Positions 23,462 through 31,976 of a stretch of 64,000 nucleotides of DNA are shown piece after piece; position 1 is the stretch's first letter, and each line of letters opens with the position of its first letter. The stretch is from positions 11,452,001 through 11,516,000 of the forward strand of contig NZ_CP069396.1 in assembly GCF_016887565.1 (NCBI RefSeq). Reading direction: 5' to 3'. Below the pieces are notes generated by a model that was not told where the DNA came from, did no database searches, and worked only from the letters and a program-made list of their open reading frames with translations. The stretch comes from Archangium violaceum (GTDB lineage: Bacteria > Myxococcota > Myxococcia > Myxococcales > Myxococcaceae). The translations under genes and the position numbers were made by a program.

Positions 23462-25239
23462 GGGTAGCACTGGCGGTACAGCGCGTCGAAGAAGGCGCGC
23501 GACGCGGTGGCCACCGCCTTCGCGCCACGCCAGGCGGCCTCGCTCGCCGGGCCCGTGGGGATGAGCCGCGCCATGTCCATGGACTCGCTGGCGTGCTCCA
23601 CCTCCAGGTGCTCGTGCAGGTGCAGCCACTCGAGCGCGGAGGGAGGAATCTGCGTCTGGCGGCGGAACTGGTCCGCGACGAACGTGTCCACCTGCTTGCC
23701 GTACACCTCGACCACCAGGCTCGCCCCCACCCCTTCGTAGGGCTCGGCGCTCACGTAGCAGCGCTCCAGCTCCGCGCCGAGCGCGTGACCCGGCGCGAGC
23801 ACCTCCTGTGTCTCCGGTGGCGCCCAGGGCGCGAGCACCTCGAACATCCGCTCGAAGAGTCCCCGGTGGGCGCGCGTGAAGTCGCCATCGCCCAGCTCGT
23901 CGTTGAGCTGCTTCGCCAGCACGCTTCGGATGCGCTCGTCCGTCGCTCGGGCGGTGAGCCACGCCAGCCGGCGAGGAAACTCCCGGGTGATGCCCACGCG
24001 AAAGTTGGCCAGCAGGCGGGCCAGCACCTCCAGGCGCACCGGCTCGCGCTGCATCCGCGTGAAGAACGGGTGGTCCGCCACCGAGTGCGTCTCGAAGTGG
24101 TCGACGATCTCCGTCGCCGGCCGTGCCACCTCCACCGCGGGTGGCTCGCGCGACGGCTGCCGCATCATCCCGTACGTCTCCGGTGAGAAGTAGACCGTCA
24201 CCCGGGGCCGCCCCTGCCACCGCACCGCGGCATAGGTGTGGATGCCCGTACCGGCCTCCAGCGGACGGTGGGCCGAGGCCTCCAGCGCTCCCAGGTACGG
24301 CCCGGTGGCCAGCCCCTGGCTGTCGAGATAGCCGGTGATGCGCTGGCGGATCTCCCGGTCGTCACGCGCGTGGTGCGACATGGGGAAGTACACCGTCACG
24401 GCCTGGGGTCGCGCATCGGAGGGGTCCGTGAAGCTCAGGCATGTCACCAGCCCCTTGCCACCATAGGGGCCCTCGCCGCCACCGGCCATCTGCCGGCAGA
24501 ACTCGGCGGCGACTCCCGGCTGGTGGTGACGCCCCAGCGCGCACACCTCTTCGAGGAACGACGCGGTCGCGCGGTGGTGGCGGAAGTAGAGCTTCGCCCG
24601 GGCATCGGCACGCGGCGACAGGTCGAGCGCGAAGTAGACGGGCTCGTCCATTCCCACCTCGCGGCGCCCCATCACCTCGGCCACCGAGGACCAGGCCGCG
24701 TGGAAGCCGATGCGGTGCAGCGCCTCCTCGGTGAGCCGGGCCGCCCGTCCCGGACCCTGGGCCAGGAGGTTGAAGTACGCCTTGAAGTCCACCGGGTGCC
24801 CCGGGCTGAACGCGGCCGAGTACCACGCGACGAACCGGCCCCGCGCGTCCTCCGGCATCAACAGCCCCTCCAGCGCGCGCAGCCGCTCGAGGTGCAGGCC
24901 CTGGGTCCGCGCGAGTTCCTCGTGCAGGCGCAGGCTCGCGGCGCGGTTGGCGCTCAGCGAGAACGGCGCGTCCATGGGCTCCACCAACACGCGCAGCTGC
25001 GGCCCCTCGGCGTCGATGGCCACCGACAGTTCGAAGGGCGAATGGTCGTCACACACGTCCGAGGGCCAGGGCGGAGCCTCTCCCACCGGCAGCGCGCCCC
25101 AGCTCGAGGCCAGCGTCAGGAAGATGTCCCGCATCGCCTGGGTGGAGGGCTCGTCGAACCCCAGCGCCCGGGCGAGCGCCGTCATCCGTTCACTCCCCGA
25201 GGCGATGAGCGTTCCAGCGAGAAGACCGTGCTCCCGCAT
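23458..25239 (-). CDS. fusion of DMATS-type aromatic prenyltransferase and haem-oxygenase-like diiron enzyme
   Basis: 593 aa. Residues 1-360 show the ABBA prenyltransferase repeats: SPFELSVAID (Glu70, the position of the indole-contacting Glu in DMATS enzymes) and the repeated basic/YF strands VYFALDLS (201-208), AKLYFR (215-220), VTVYFPM (281-287) and RVTVYFSPETY (346-356). Residues 375-593 match the haem-oxygenase-like iron-containing redox fold (PF14518 type). Expected metal ligands are Glu448, His458, Glu511, His542, Glu546 and His549 (HxxxExxH). The start at 25239 follows GAGGAGGAG. Likely role: prenylation of an aromatic amino acid, then iron-dependent oxidation, feeding the two downstream enzymes. 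Confidence 0.82.
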   Translation of the reverse strand: MREHGLLAGTLIASGSERMTALARALGFDEPSTQAMRDIFLTLASSWGALPVGEAPPWPSDVCDDHSPFELSVAIDAEGPQLRVLVEPMDAPFSLSANRAASLRLHEELARTQGLHLERLRALEGLLMPEDARGRFVAWYSAAFSPGHPVDFKAYFNLLAQGPGRAARLTEEALHRIGFHAAWSSVAEVMGRREVGMDEPVYFALDLSPRADARAKLYFRHHRATASFLEEVCALGRHHQPGVAAEFCRQMAGGGEGPYGGKGLVTCLSFTDPSDARPQAVTVYFPMSHHARDDREIRQRITGYLDSQGLATGPYLGALEASAHRPLEAGTGIHTYAAVRWQGRPRVTVYFSPETYGMMRQPSREPPAVEVARPATEIVDHFETHSVADHPFFTRMQREPVRLEVLARLLANFRVGITREFPRRLAWLTARATDERIRSVLAKQLNDELGDGDFTRAHRGLFERMFEVLAPWAPPETQEVLAPGHALGAELERCYVSAEPYEGVGASLVVEVYGKQVDTFVADQFRRQTQIPPSALEWLHLHEHLEVEHASESMDMARLIPTGPASEAAWRGAKAVATASRAFFDALYRQCYP

Positions 25240-25262
25240 GTGACTCCTCCTCAAAAGAGTGA

Positions 25263-25301
25263 GGGAGGGCGCCGCGTTCCAGGCGGAACGCCGTCCCTCC
25301 C
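25263..25301 (-). promoter_or_regulatory. leader hairpin upstream of the prenyltransferase operon
   Basis: GCGTTCC-N4-GGAACGC nested inside GGGAGGG...CCCTCCC, ending 24 bp upstream of the start codon; the downstream strand then reads CTCTTTTGAGGAGG before the ATG. A stem this strong just before the ribosome site could attenuate transcription or modulate initiation. It could also simply be a 5' UTR structure. Confidence 0.45.
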
Positions 25302-25562
25302 CCCTCAGGTGACTCAATTTCTCGAAAAGTAAACGTTGGCTCGTGTGGCTGTCTATGAGCGGGGGTCGCACCACCGCAATCGCTCGCACGCACCGTGAGA
25401 GCGCGAGGAGGGGATGCGCGAAAGGAGCCAACGTCGCGCGCGGCTCACCGCACACACGCAGCGGAATCCCCCGCCGGCATCTCCCGAGCGGGTGAGGAGG
25501 GACCCACCGGGAGTGGTCTCCGACACCTGTCTGACCGTCACCACGACCCGAGAGGAGGACCC

Positions 25563-25625
25563 TCCGGGCGCGGTTTCCGCCAACTGGTCCGACTGTCGGA
25601 CCAGTTGGCGCGAAGCGGGCCCGGA
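25563..25625. repeat. nested palindromic (REP-like) element, copy 1
   Basis: Inner perfect palindrome at 25578-25610: 16-base arms containing AACTGGTCCGAC and its complement around a single central T. Outer arms TCCGGGC (25563-25569) and GCCCGGA (25619-25625). The same core and similar flanks recur at 36502-36564. It begins 5 bp after the stop of the large kinase gene on the minus strand, so it may also serve as its terminator. Confidence 0.7.
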
Positions 25626-25629
25626 AGGC

Positions 25630-28600
25630 TCAGGCGCTCACGGAGGCGGAGGCGAGCACCACCGGGGCGGGCACCACGGCCGCGCGGCGAGGCTGAAGCG
25701 CGCGCCGCAGCTTCGCCACCAGCACGTCCGGATTGACCGGGTACATGAGGACATCGTCCGCGCCCGCGTCCAGCCCGGCCTCCACCAACCCGGGGTCCTC
25801 CGGAGGGGCCAGCACGAAGATGGGCAGGGAGGCGGTGTCCGCCGAGGAGCGCAGCGAGCGCGTGAGCGCGGCGCCGTCCCCATCCGGCAGTTGAGAGGCC
25901 ACCACCAGCGCCTGACTGCCCTGCGCCAGCAGCGTGCGGGCCCGCGCCGCGGAGTCGGCGAGCACCACCCGCACCCCGTCCGCCAGGAAGCGCGCCTGGA
26001 GGGCCGAGGCCCGCGCCGTGTTGGGCTCGGCGAGCACCACCGTGTGCGCGGCGCTCTCGCCCAGCACCAGCTCCATCACCTCCGCGGAGAGGGCCTCCAG
26101 GGCCACCGCGGGCAGGCGGTTCTCGGTGCGCAGCTTGACGAGCGACTGCGACGCGGCCGAGGCCACCGGCGTGGCCGTCCCCGCCACCTCCAGCAGCGAC
26201 ACCGCCGCGGCCAGGGCCAGCGTGGCCCGGTTGGCGTTGTCGGACAGCGGCGGAGCGTCCCGGGTGCAGGCGCCGATGAGCCCCGCCAGCTCGCCCGCGT
26301 CACGGCCGAGGATGGCGCGCACCGACTCGCGCGAGGGCCGGGAGAAGCGCTCCTCCGACTCCTGGCAGGCCGCGAGCGCCAGCGCATAGGCCACCGCGGA
26401 AGCCCGCTCGGCCTCCGCGCGCCCCGCGCCCAGCCGCCGGGCCACGCGCCGCGCCAGCTTGGCGAGCGCCGCGCCCTGCACTCCCACCCCACCGAGCTCC
26501 GCGAGCGCCGCGTCCACCACGCGCGCGTGCAACCGCGCCGCGCGGCCGAGCGGACCGGCCTCTCCTCCGAGCGCCTCGGCCAGCGAGGGCAGCACGCGCA
26601 CCTCCATCGAGGGCGCCACCGTCATCAACCTCGCCACCAACGACGGCGCGTCCGGCACCGTGTCCGCGGCCACCAGCGCCACCTCCGTACCGCCGAGGGC
26701 CACCGCCTTCTCCACGTCCGCGGCGCTGCTGCCGGAGGCCGCCACGCCCTGGCGCGTGAGCAGCCGCACCGCCGCCTCGCGCAGCTCCTCGTCGTCCGAC
26801 ACCACCAGCATGGTGCGCGCCAGCGAGGCGGGCGCGAGCGTCGGCGGAGGCCGCGGCGCCGGCTCGGGCACGGGCGGTGGCGGCAGGGGCGGCGGCGCGG
26901 GGACGGCGGAGACCTCCTCGAAGGCGGACTCGTCCAGCAGGCGCTCGCGCGTGCGGGTGTGCTTGTCGGCGTAGGGCGTGACGCCCGCCTGCGTCTCCGA
27001 GCCCGCCAGCGGCATCATGTTGGACCAGTCATCCATCTGGTCCGGGTCATCTCCCCGGTAGAAGCGGCCGATGGCGCGGCGGATGGCTCCCTCGGTGGCG
27101 TAGATGCCGCGCACGGGACAGCCGGTGATGAACTTGAGCTCGTCCAGGCGCGCCAGGTCGCGAGGCTCGCGCATGGCGCACACCAGCTCCTTGGACTGCT
27201 GGGCCACCGGCACCGCCTCGAGCCGCTCGGCCTTCTCCAGCGGCAGCAGCGCCAGCAGGCCCTTGGGCACCGGCATGGTGCGCAGCACCTTGTCCGACAC
27301 GAACGCGATGCCTCCCTGCTCGCTGAGGGCTCGCACCACGTCCTCGTCGGTGAGGATGCCCTCGGCCACGAGCAGCTCGCCGATGCGCCCGCCGGTGCGC
27401 TTCTGCCGCTCCAGCGCGCCCTTGAGCTGCGACTCCGACAGCTTGCCGGCCGCCACCAGCATCTCCCCCAGCTTGCGGCGCCCCGTGCGCATCACACGCG
27501 TGGGCACCTGCATGGCCACGGAGGAGCCCACCGCGCTCATCGTCATCGAGCGCGCGCCGGTCGGCGACACATGTGGAATGGATGAAGGGCCCACCCCGCT
27601 CAGCGTCATCGCGCGGGCGCCGGCCGGCGGAGGCACCTGCATCGTGACGGAGGTGCCCGCGCGCGCCTCGGGCGGCGGGGGCGGAGGCTGCGTCCGGCCC
27701 GCGTCCCCCACGCTGCGCATGGAGGGAATCGACGGCGTGCCCGGGCGCGGGCCTCCGGGAAACGGCGGGCGCGAGCGCACCGAGGTGAGCGTCGGCGGCC
27801 GCTGCATCCCCGCGTCCGAGCCCAGGCGGATCTCCTCGCCCCGCACCTCGCCCGAGCCCTCCAGCGGCGAGTGGCGGTCGGGGAAGCAGCGCGAGAAGAG
27901 CGCCGCCACGTCCTGCGGGCCCACGCGCAGCCGGTGGTCGAAGAGGAAGTTCTGCAGCGCGTCCGAGATGTCGCGCGCCCGCTGGAAGCGCGCCGTCGGG
28001 TTCTCCGCCAGCGCCCGGGTGACGATGCTCCACAGCGCCGGCGGCACGCCCGGCAGCGGCGACAGCGCCTTCACGTCGAACTGGGCGATGTTGCGCAGCG
28101 TCTGGAAGTAGTCCGTCCCCCCGAAGAGCTGCTTGCCGGCGAGCAGCTCGTACAGCATCAGCCCGATGAGGAAGAGGTCCGCGCGCTGGTCCACCTCGGC
28201 GCCCTTCACCTGCTCCGGCGCCAGGTACCCCGCCTTGCCCTTCACCACGCCCACCTGCGTGCCGTTCTGCGCGTTGGCCGCCTTGGCGATGCCGAAGTCC
28301 GCCAGCTTCACCTCGCCGCTGCTGGCCACCATCACGTTGGACGGGTTCACGTCCCGGTGGATGATGTTGAGCGGCCGGCCCGCCGCGTCCGAGCGCCCGT
28401 GCGCGTACGCCAGCCCCTCGGTCACCTGCTGGACGATGAAGCACACCTCGCGCAGCCCCAGCGGCACCTGGTGGGACGCCGAGCCCCGCTGCACCGCCCG
28501 CAGGTTCTCCCCGTCCACGAACTCCATCACCATGTAGTACTGCCCGTTGATGGCCCCCAGGTCGAACACCTGCACCACGTTGGCGTGCTGCAGGCACACC

Positions 28601-28776
28601 GTCAGCTTCGCCTCGCGCAGGAACAGCTCCACGAACTCCCGGTCCTGGGCGAGCGACGGAAGGATGCGCTTCACGGCCACCGGCTTCTCGAAGCCCTCGG
28701 CTCCGACCACCTTGGCCAGGAACACCTCCGCCATCCCGCCGGCCGCGAGCTTGCGGATGAGTCGGTATGTGGCCAT
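25630..28776 (-). CDS. large Ser/Thr protein kinase with MshEN and degenerate receiver-like domains
   Basis: 1048 aa. Hanks kinase domain at about 4-275 (AAGGMAEVF loop, Lys36, HRDVNPSN with Asp142, DFG 160-162, GYLAPEQ). The usual Lys after HRDx is Asn144, as in several myxobacterial kinases. A Pro-rich linker with repeated SMT/PSIP segments follows. Then an MshEN-type GspE N-terminal domain (about 425-570: RKLGEMLVAAGKLSESQL, IGELLVAEGILTDEDVVRAL), known in other proteins to bind cyclic di-GMP. Two receiver-like regions follow (about 705-800 and 930-1040); both lack the phospho-acceptor Asp at the expected strand. It is head-to-head with the FHA-domain activator. Confidence 0.9.
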   Translation of the reverse strand: MATYRLIRKLAAGGMAEVFLAKVVGAEGFEKPVAVKRILPSLAQDREFVELFLREAKLTVCLQHANVVQVFDLGAINGQYYMVMEFVDGENLRAVQRGSASHQVPLGLREVCFIVQQVTEGLAYAHGRSDAAGRPLNIIHRDVNPSNVMVASSGEVKLADFGIAKAANAQNGTQVGVVKGKAGYLAPEQVKGAEVDQRADLFLIGLMLYELLAGKQLFGGTDYFQTLRNIAQFDVKALSPLPGVPPALWSIVTRALAENPTARFQRARDISDALQNFLFDHRLRVGPQDVAALFSRCFPDRHSPLEGSGEVRGEEIRLGSDAGMQRPPTLTSVRSRPPFPGGPRPGTPSIPSMRSVGDAGRTQPPPPPPEARAGTSVTMQVPPPAGARAMTLSGVGPSSIPHVSPTGARSMTMSAVGSSVAMQVPTRVMRTGRRKLGEMLVAAGKLSESQLKGALERQKRTGGRIGELLVAEGILTDEDVVRALSEQGGIAFVSDKVLRTMPVPKGLLALLPLEKAERLEAVPVAQQSKELVCAMREPRDLARLDELKFITGCPVRGIYATEGAIRRAIGRFYRGDDPDQMDDWSNMMPLAGSETQAGVTPYADKHTRTRERLLDESAFEEVSAVPAPPPLPPPPVPEPAPRPPPTLAPASLARTMLVVSDDEELREAAVRLLTRQGVAASGSSAADVEKAVALGGTEVALVAADTVPDAPSLVARLMTVAPSMEVRVLPSLAEALGGEAGPLGRAARLHARVVDAALAELGGVGVQGAALAKLARRVARRLGAGRAEAERASAVAYALALAACQESEERFSRPSRESVRAILGRDAGELAGLIGACTRDAPPLSDNANRATLALAAAVSLLEVAGTATPVASAASQSLVKLRTENRLPAVALEALSAEVMELVLGESAAHTVVLAEPNTARASALQARFLADGVRVVLADSAARARTLLAQGSQALVVASQLPDGDGAALTRSLRSSADTASLPIFVLAPPEDPGLVEAGLDAGADDVLMYPVNPDVLVAKLRRALQPRRAAVVPAPVVLASASVSA

Positions 28777-29096
28777 GCCGGCACCTCCCCCATCTCCCTA
28801 GGTTGCGTGCTCGGTATGCTCACGGGAGGGCGTCTTGGTGAGTCCCCTTCGCCCCGGGACGCCAGGAACGTCCACCCGCGGGCACTCCCATGACGCATCG
28901 CGCCCCTACCTCGTTCACCGGTGGTCAGCGGCCTACGACTCCAGGGAAGGTGGGGCGCTCTGCGGCACGGGAGGAGCTGGCGGCACATGCCCCTTCACCC
29001 CCGGGGCGCCGCGTCTCGTTGGATCAGAAAATTCGACGAGGACAACAGGTGAAGTGCGAGGGACGCGGCGGGTAGGGCGTGGTAGCGTGTCCTTCC
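28777..29096. other. 320-bp divergent intergenic region
   Basis: Lies between the two head-to-head signalling genes. A 61-codon open frame (28890-29075) has no ribosome site and poor codon character, so I do not call it. The only AT-richer stretch is around 29020-29045, with an inverted CTCGT...ACGAG. Promoters for both genes must lie here but I see no clear consensus. Confidence 0.5.
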
Positions 29097-30473
<1,377 letters not shown>

Positions 30474-30557
30474 CGGCAGTCACCGGAAAGAGGCGCCCGG
30501 TAGTTGGATCGCCTCTTGCAGTGGGTTGGGGACGTCTCCATCGCGGGAAGGGTCCCC

Positions 30558-31742
30558 ATGAACGTCGGCAGGCTGGCGCAGGCAGTGGTTGCTCGGGCGG
30601 GAACGCAGGGCCAGCGGCTCGAGCAGGGTCCCCGGCGCGAGTCGGCGAAGCCTGAGCAGGCCCGGAAGTCCTCGCCGGGCGGCGCTCCCGCGGGCAAGTC
30701 CGCTCCCGGCGGCGACGCCGGAGCCGCCCGGGGCGCGCGGCGCCAGGAGGGGATGGAGGTCCGCGGTGATGCCGCCGGGGCGTCCCAGGGTGGCTTCGAG
30801 GGCGTGGCGGACAAGCACGGCGTGGCCGACAAGCAGAAGGCCCCGTGGAAGCCCCAGACCGACCCGGCCCGTTTCGCGTCCCAGGGCCAGGCGCCCCTCG
30901 CGCGCGAGACGCCGGCCCCGGCGACCCCCGAGCTCTCCCGGGAGCAGGCCGCCGTCGACAAGGATGCCCCTGGCGCCGAGCGCCGGGCCGTCATGGGCCG
31001 CGCGCAGCTGCGCGCCGCGGTGGTGGATCGCCTCGTCCGGGGCCTGACGGACCTCCAGGTCCGGCTGAGCGACTTCCTGAAGAGCCCCGCCCGCCGGCAG
31101 GGTGTCGTCAGCCTGTCGCTGGTGTTGAGCGAGAGCTCCGTCACCCACGAGCTGTGGCAGGAGCCGATGTCCACGCCCGAGGGCCGGATGCGCCTGATCC
31201 AGATGCTGGGCCTTCCGCTGGAGACGGACGACGGCTCGGTGGCGCGGGTGCTGGTGGACGAGGTGCGTCAGGCCTTCAAGGACTTCCACGCCAGTGTCGC
31301 GGGCCGCAAGTGCCGGCAGGAGTACGCGGAGCTGATGCGGCGCTTCGAGGAGGCGAACGTGCTGCCCGTGGTGGCCGGCCACGACACCGGGCCGATGGTG
31401 GCCGAGCTCACCCGGCTGGGCGTGCGGCTCGAGAGGGACTTCACCCTGTCACTGCTGGTGGACCCGCACACCATCGCGGTGGGGTTCCTCCCCGACGAGG
31501 GCTCCGCCACCCAGGTCATGGTCACCGGCCTGAACGCGCAACAGCTCGGCGCGCTCATCGCCCAGATGCGCCGTCTCAACAACCGGCTCTCCAACCGGCA
31601 GGTGCGCATCCTCCTGCACCGCCTCACCTTCGACGTGGTGAAGGAGTGCCGCAGGAGCCTGGGACAGGCCGAGGTGCGCCACGCCCAGGAGTTGGCGCTC
31701 CAGCACCTGCGGCTCCAGGCCTACGAGTACTGCCTGCCCTGA
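30558..31742 (+). CDS. hypothetical protein, 394 aa, low-complexity N-terminus
   Basis: The first 135 residues are Gly/Ala/Lys/Pro-rich and probably disordered; residues 140-394 look folded, mostly helical (RAQLRAAVVDRLVRGLTDLQVRLSDFL ... VSLSLVLSESSVTHELW ... LGALIAQMRRLNNRLSNRQVRILL is spread through this part). No signal peptide or membrane helix and no recognised family. The ATG at 30558 has a GGGAAGGG ribosome site; the earlier Met in the frame lacks one. It lies 84 bp after the FHA activator, same strand, and 235 bp before the M4 protease. Confidence 0.75.
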   Translation: MNVGRLAQAVVARAGTQGQRLEQGPRRESAKPEQARKSSPGGAPAGKSAPGGDAGAARGARRQEGMEVRGDAAGASQGGFEGVADKHGVADKQKAPWKPQTDPARFASQGQAPLARETPAPATPELSREQAAVDKDAPGAERRAVMGRAQLRAAVVDRLVRGLTDLQVRLSDFLKSPARRQGVVSLSLVLSESSVTHELWQEPMSTPEGRMRLIQMLGLPLETDDGSVARVLVDEVRQAFKDFHASVAGRKCRQEYAELMRRFEEANVLPVVAGHDTGPMVAELTRLGVRLERDFTLSLLVDPHTIAVGFLPDEGSATQVMVTGLNAQQLGALIAQMRRLNNRLSNRQVRILLHRLTFDVVKECRRSLGQAEVRHAQELALQHLRLQAYEYCLP

Positions 31743-31750
31743 CTCCAGAG

Positions 31751-31825
31751 TGGTGACGGTCGTCACCAGGTGATGACAGCCGTCACCCGGGTCCCCCCCG
31801 GTTTCGATGGTGACAGCCGTCACCA
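31751..31825 (+). promoter_or_regulatory. three 18-bp palindromic sites upstream of the M4 protease promoter
   Basis: TGGTGACGGTCGTCACCA at 31751-31768, TGATGACAGCCGTCACCC at 31771-31788 and TGGTGACAGCCGTCACCA at 31808-31825. The start-to-start spacing is 20 and 37 bp. The outer two have 7- to 8-base complementary arms; the middle one carries mismatches. They end 72 bp upstream of the predicted -24 element, the usual position for a sigma54 enhancer array. Confidence 0.7.
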
Positions 31826-31896
31826 GTCTCACTGGAAGAGCCCCCGTCAGCGGGCAAAACCCCGTCTCTTCGGGCACTTTTCGATGACGCGGCGCG

Positions 31897-31912
31897 TGGC
31901 ACACATCCTGCT
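31897..31912 (+). promoter_or_regulatory. sigma54 (-24/-12) promoter of the M4 protease gene
   Basis: TGGCACACATCCTGCT: TGGCAC followed by CTGCT with the GG and GC dinucleotides exactly ten bases apart (consensus TGGCAC-N5-TTGCW, one mismatch). Transcription would start near 31924, giving a leader of about 50 nt. Confidence 0.65.
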
Positions 31913-31976
31913 CTAGTCTGTGCGCAACAACCACTCAGTGGGTGCGGGACACCCATCCAACCACAGCGAGCACACC

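Larger units (their letters stand above)
25240..25629. other. 390-bp non-coding region before the prenyltransferase operon
   Basis: Holds the operon leader hairpin (25263-25301), a comparatively AT-rich stretch (25316-25335) that could contain the operon promoter, and the nested palindrome at 25563-25625. Short open frames here overlap these structures and have no convincing ribosome sites, so no gene is called. Confidence 0.6.

Noticed and set aside
25353-25583. 76-codon open frame on the minus strand upstream of the prenyltransferase operon, with two PGGS-containing repeats, considered as a precursor peptide
   Set aside because: It starts inside the REP-like palindrome, has no ribosome site, ends in Arg/Ser-rich sequence unlike known leader-core peptides, and its repeats reflect a short DNA-level similarity.
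28890-29075. 61-codon open frame in the kinase/FHA-activator divergent region
   Set aside because: No ribosome site, atypical codon use, and it occupies the only space for two promoters.
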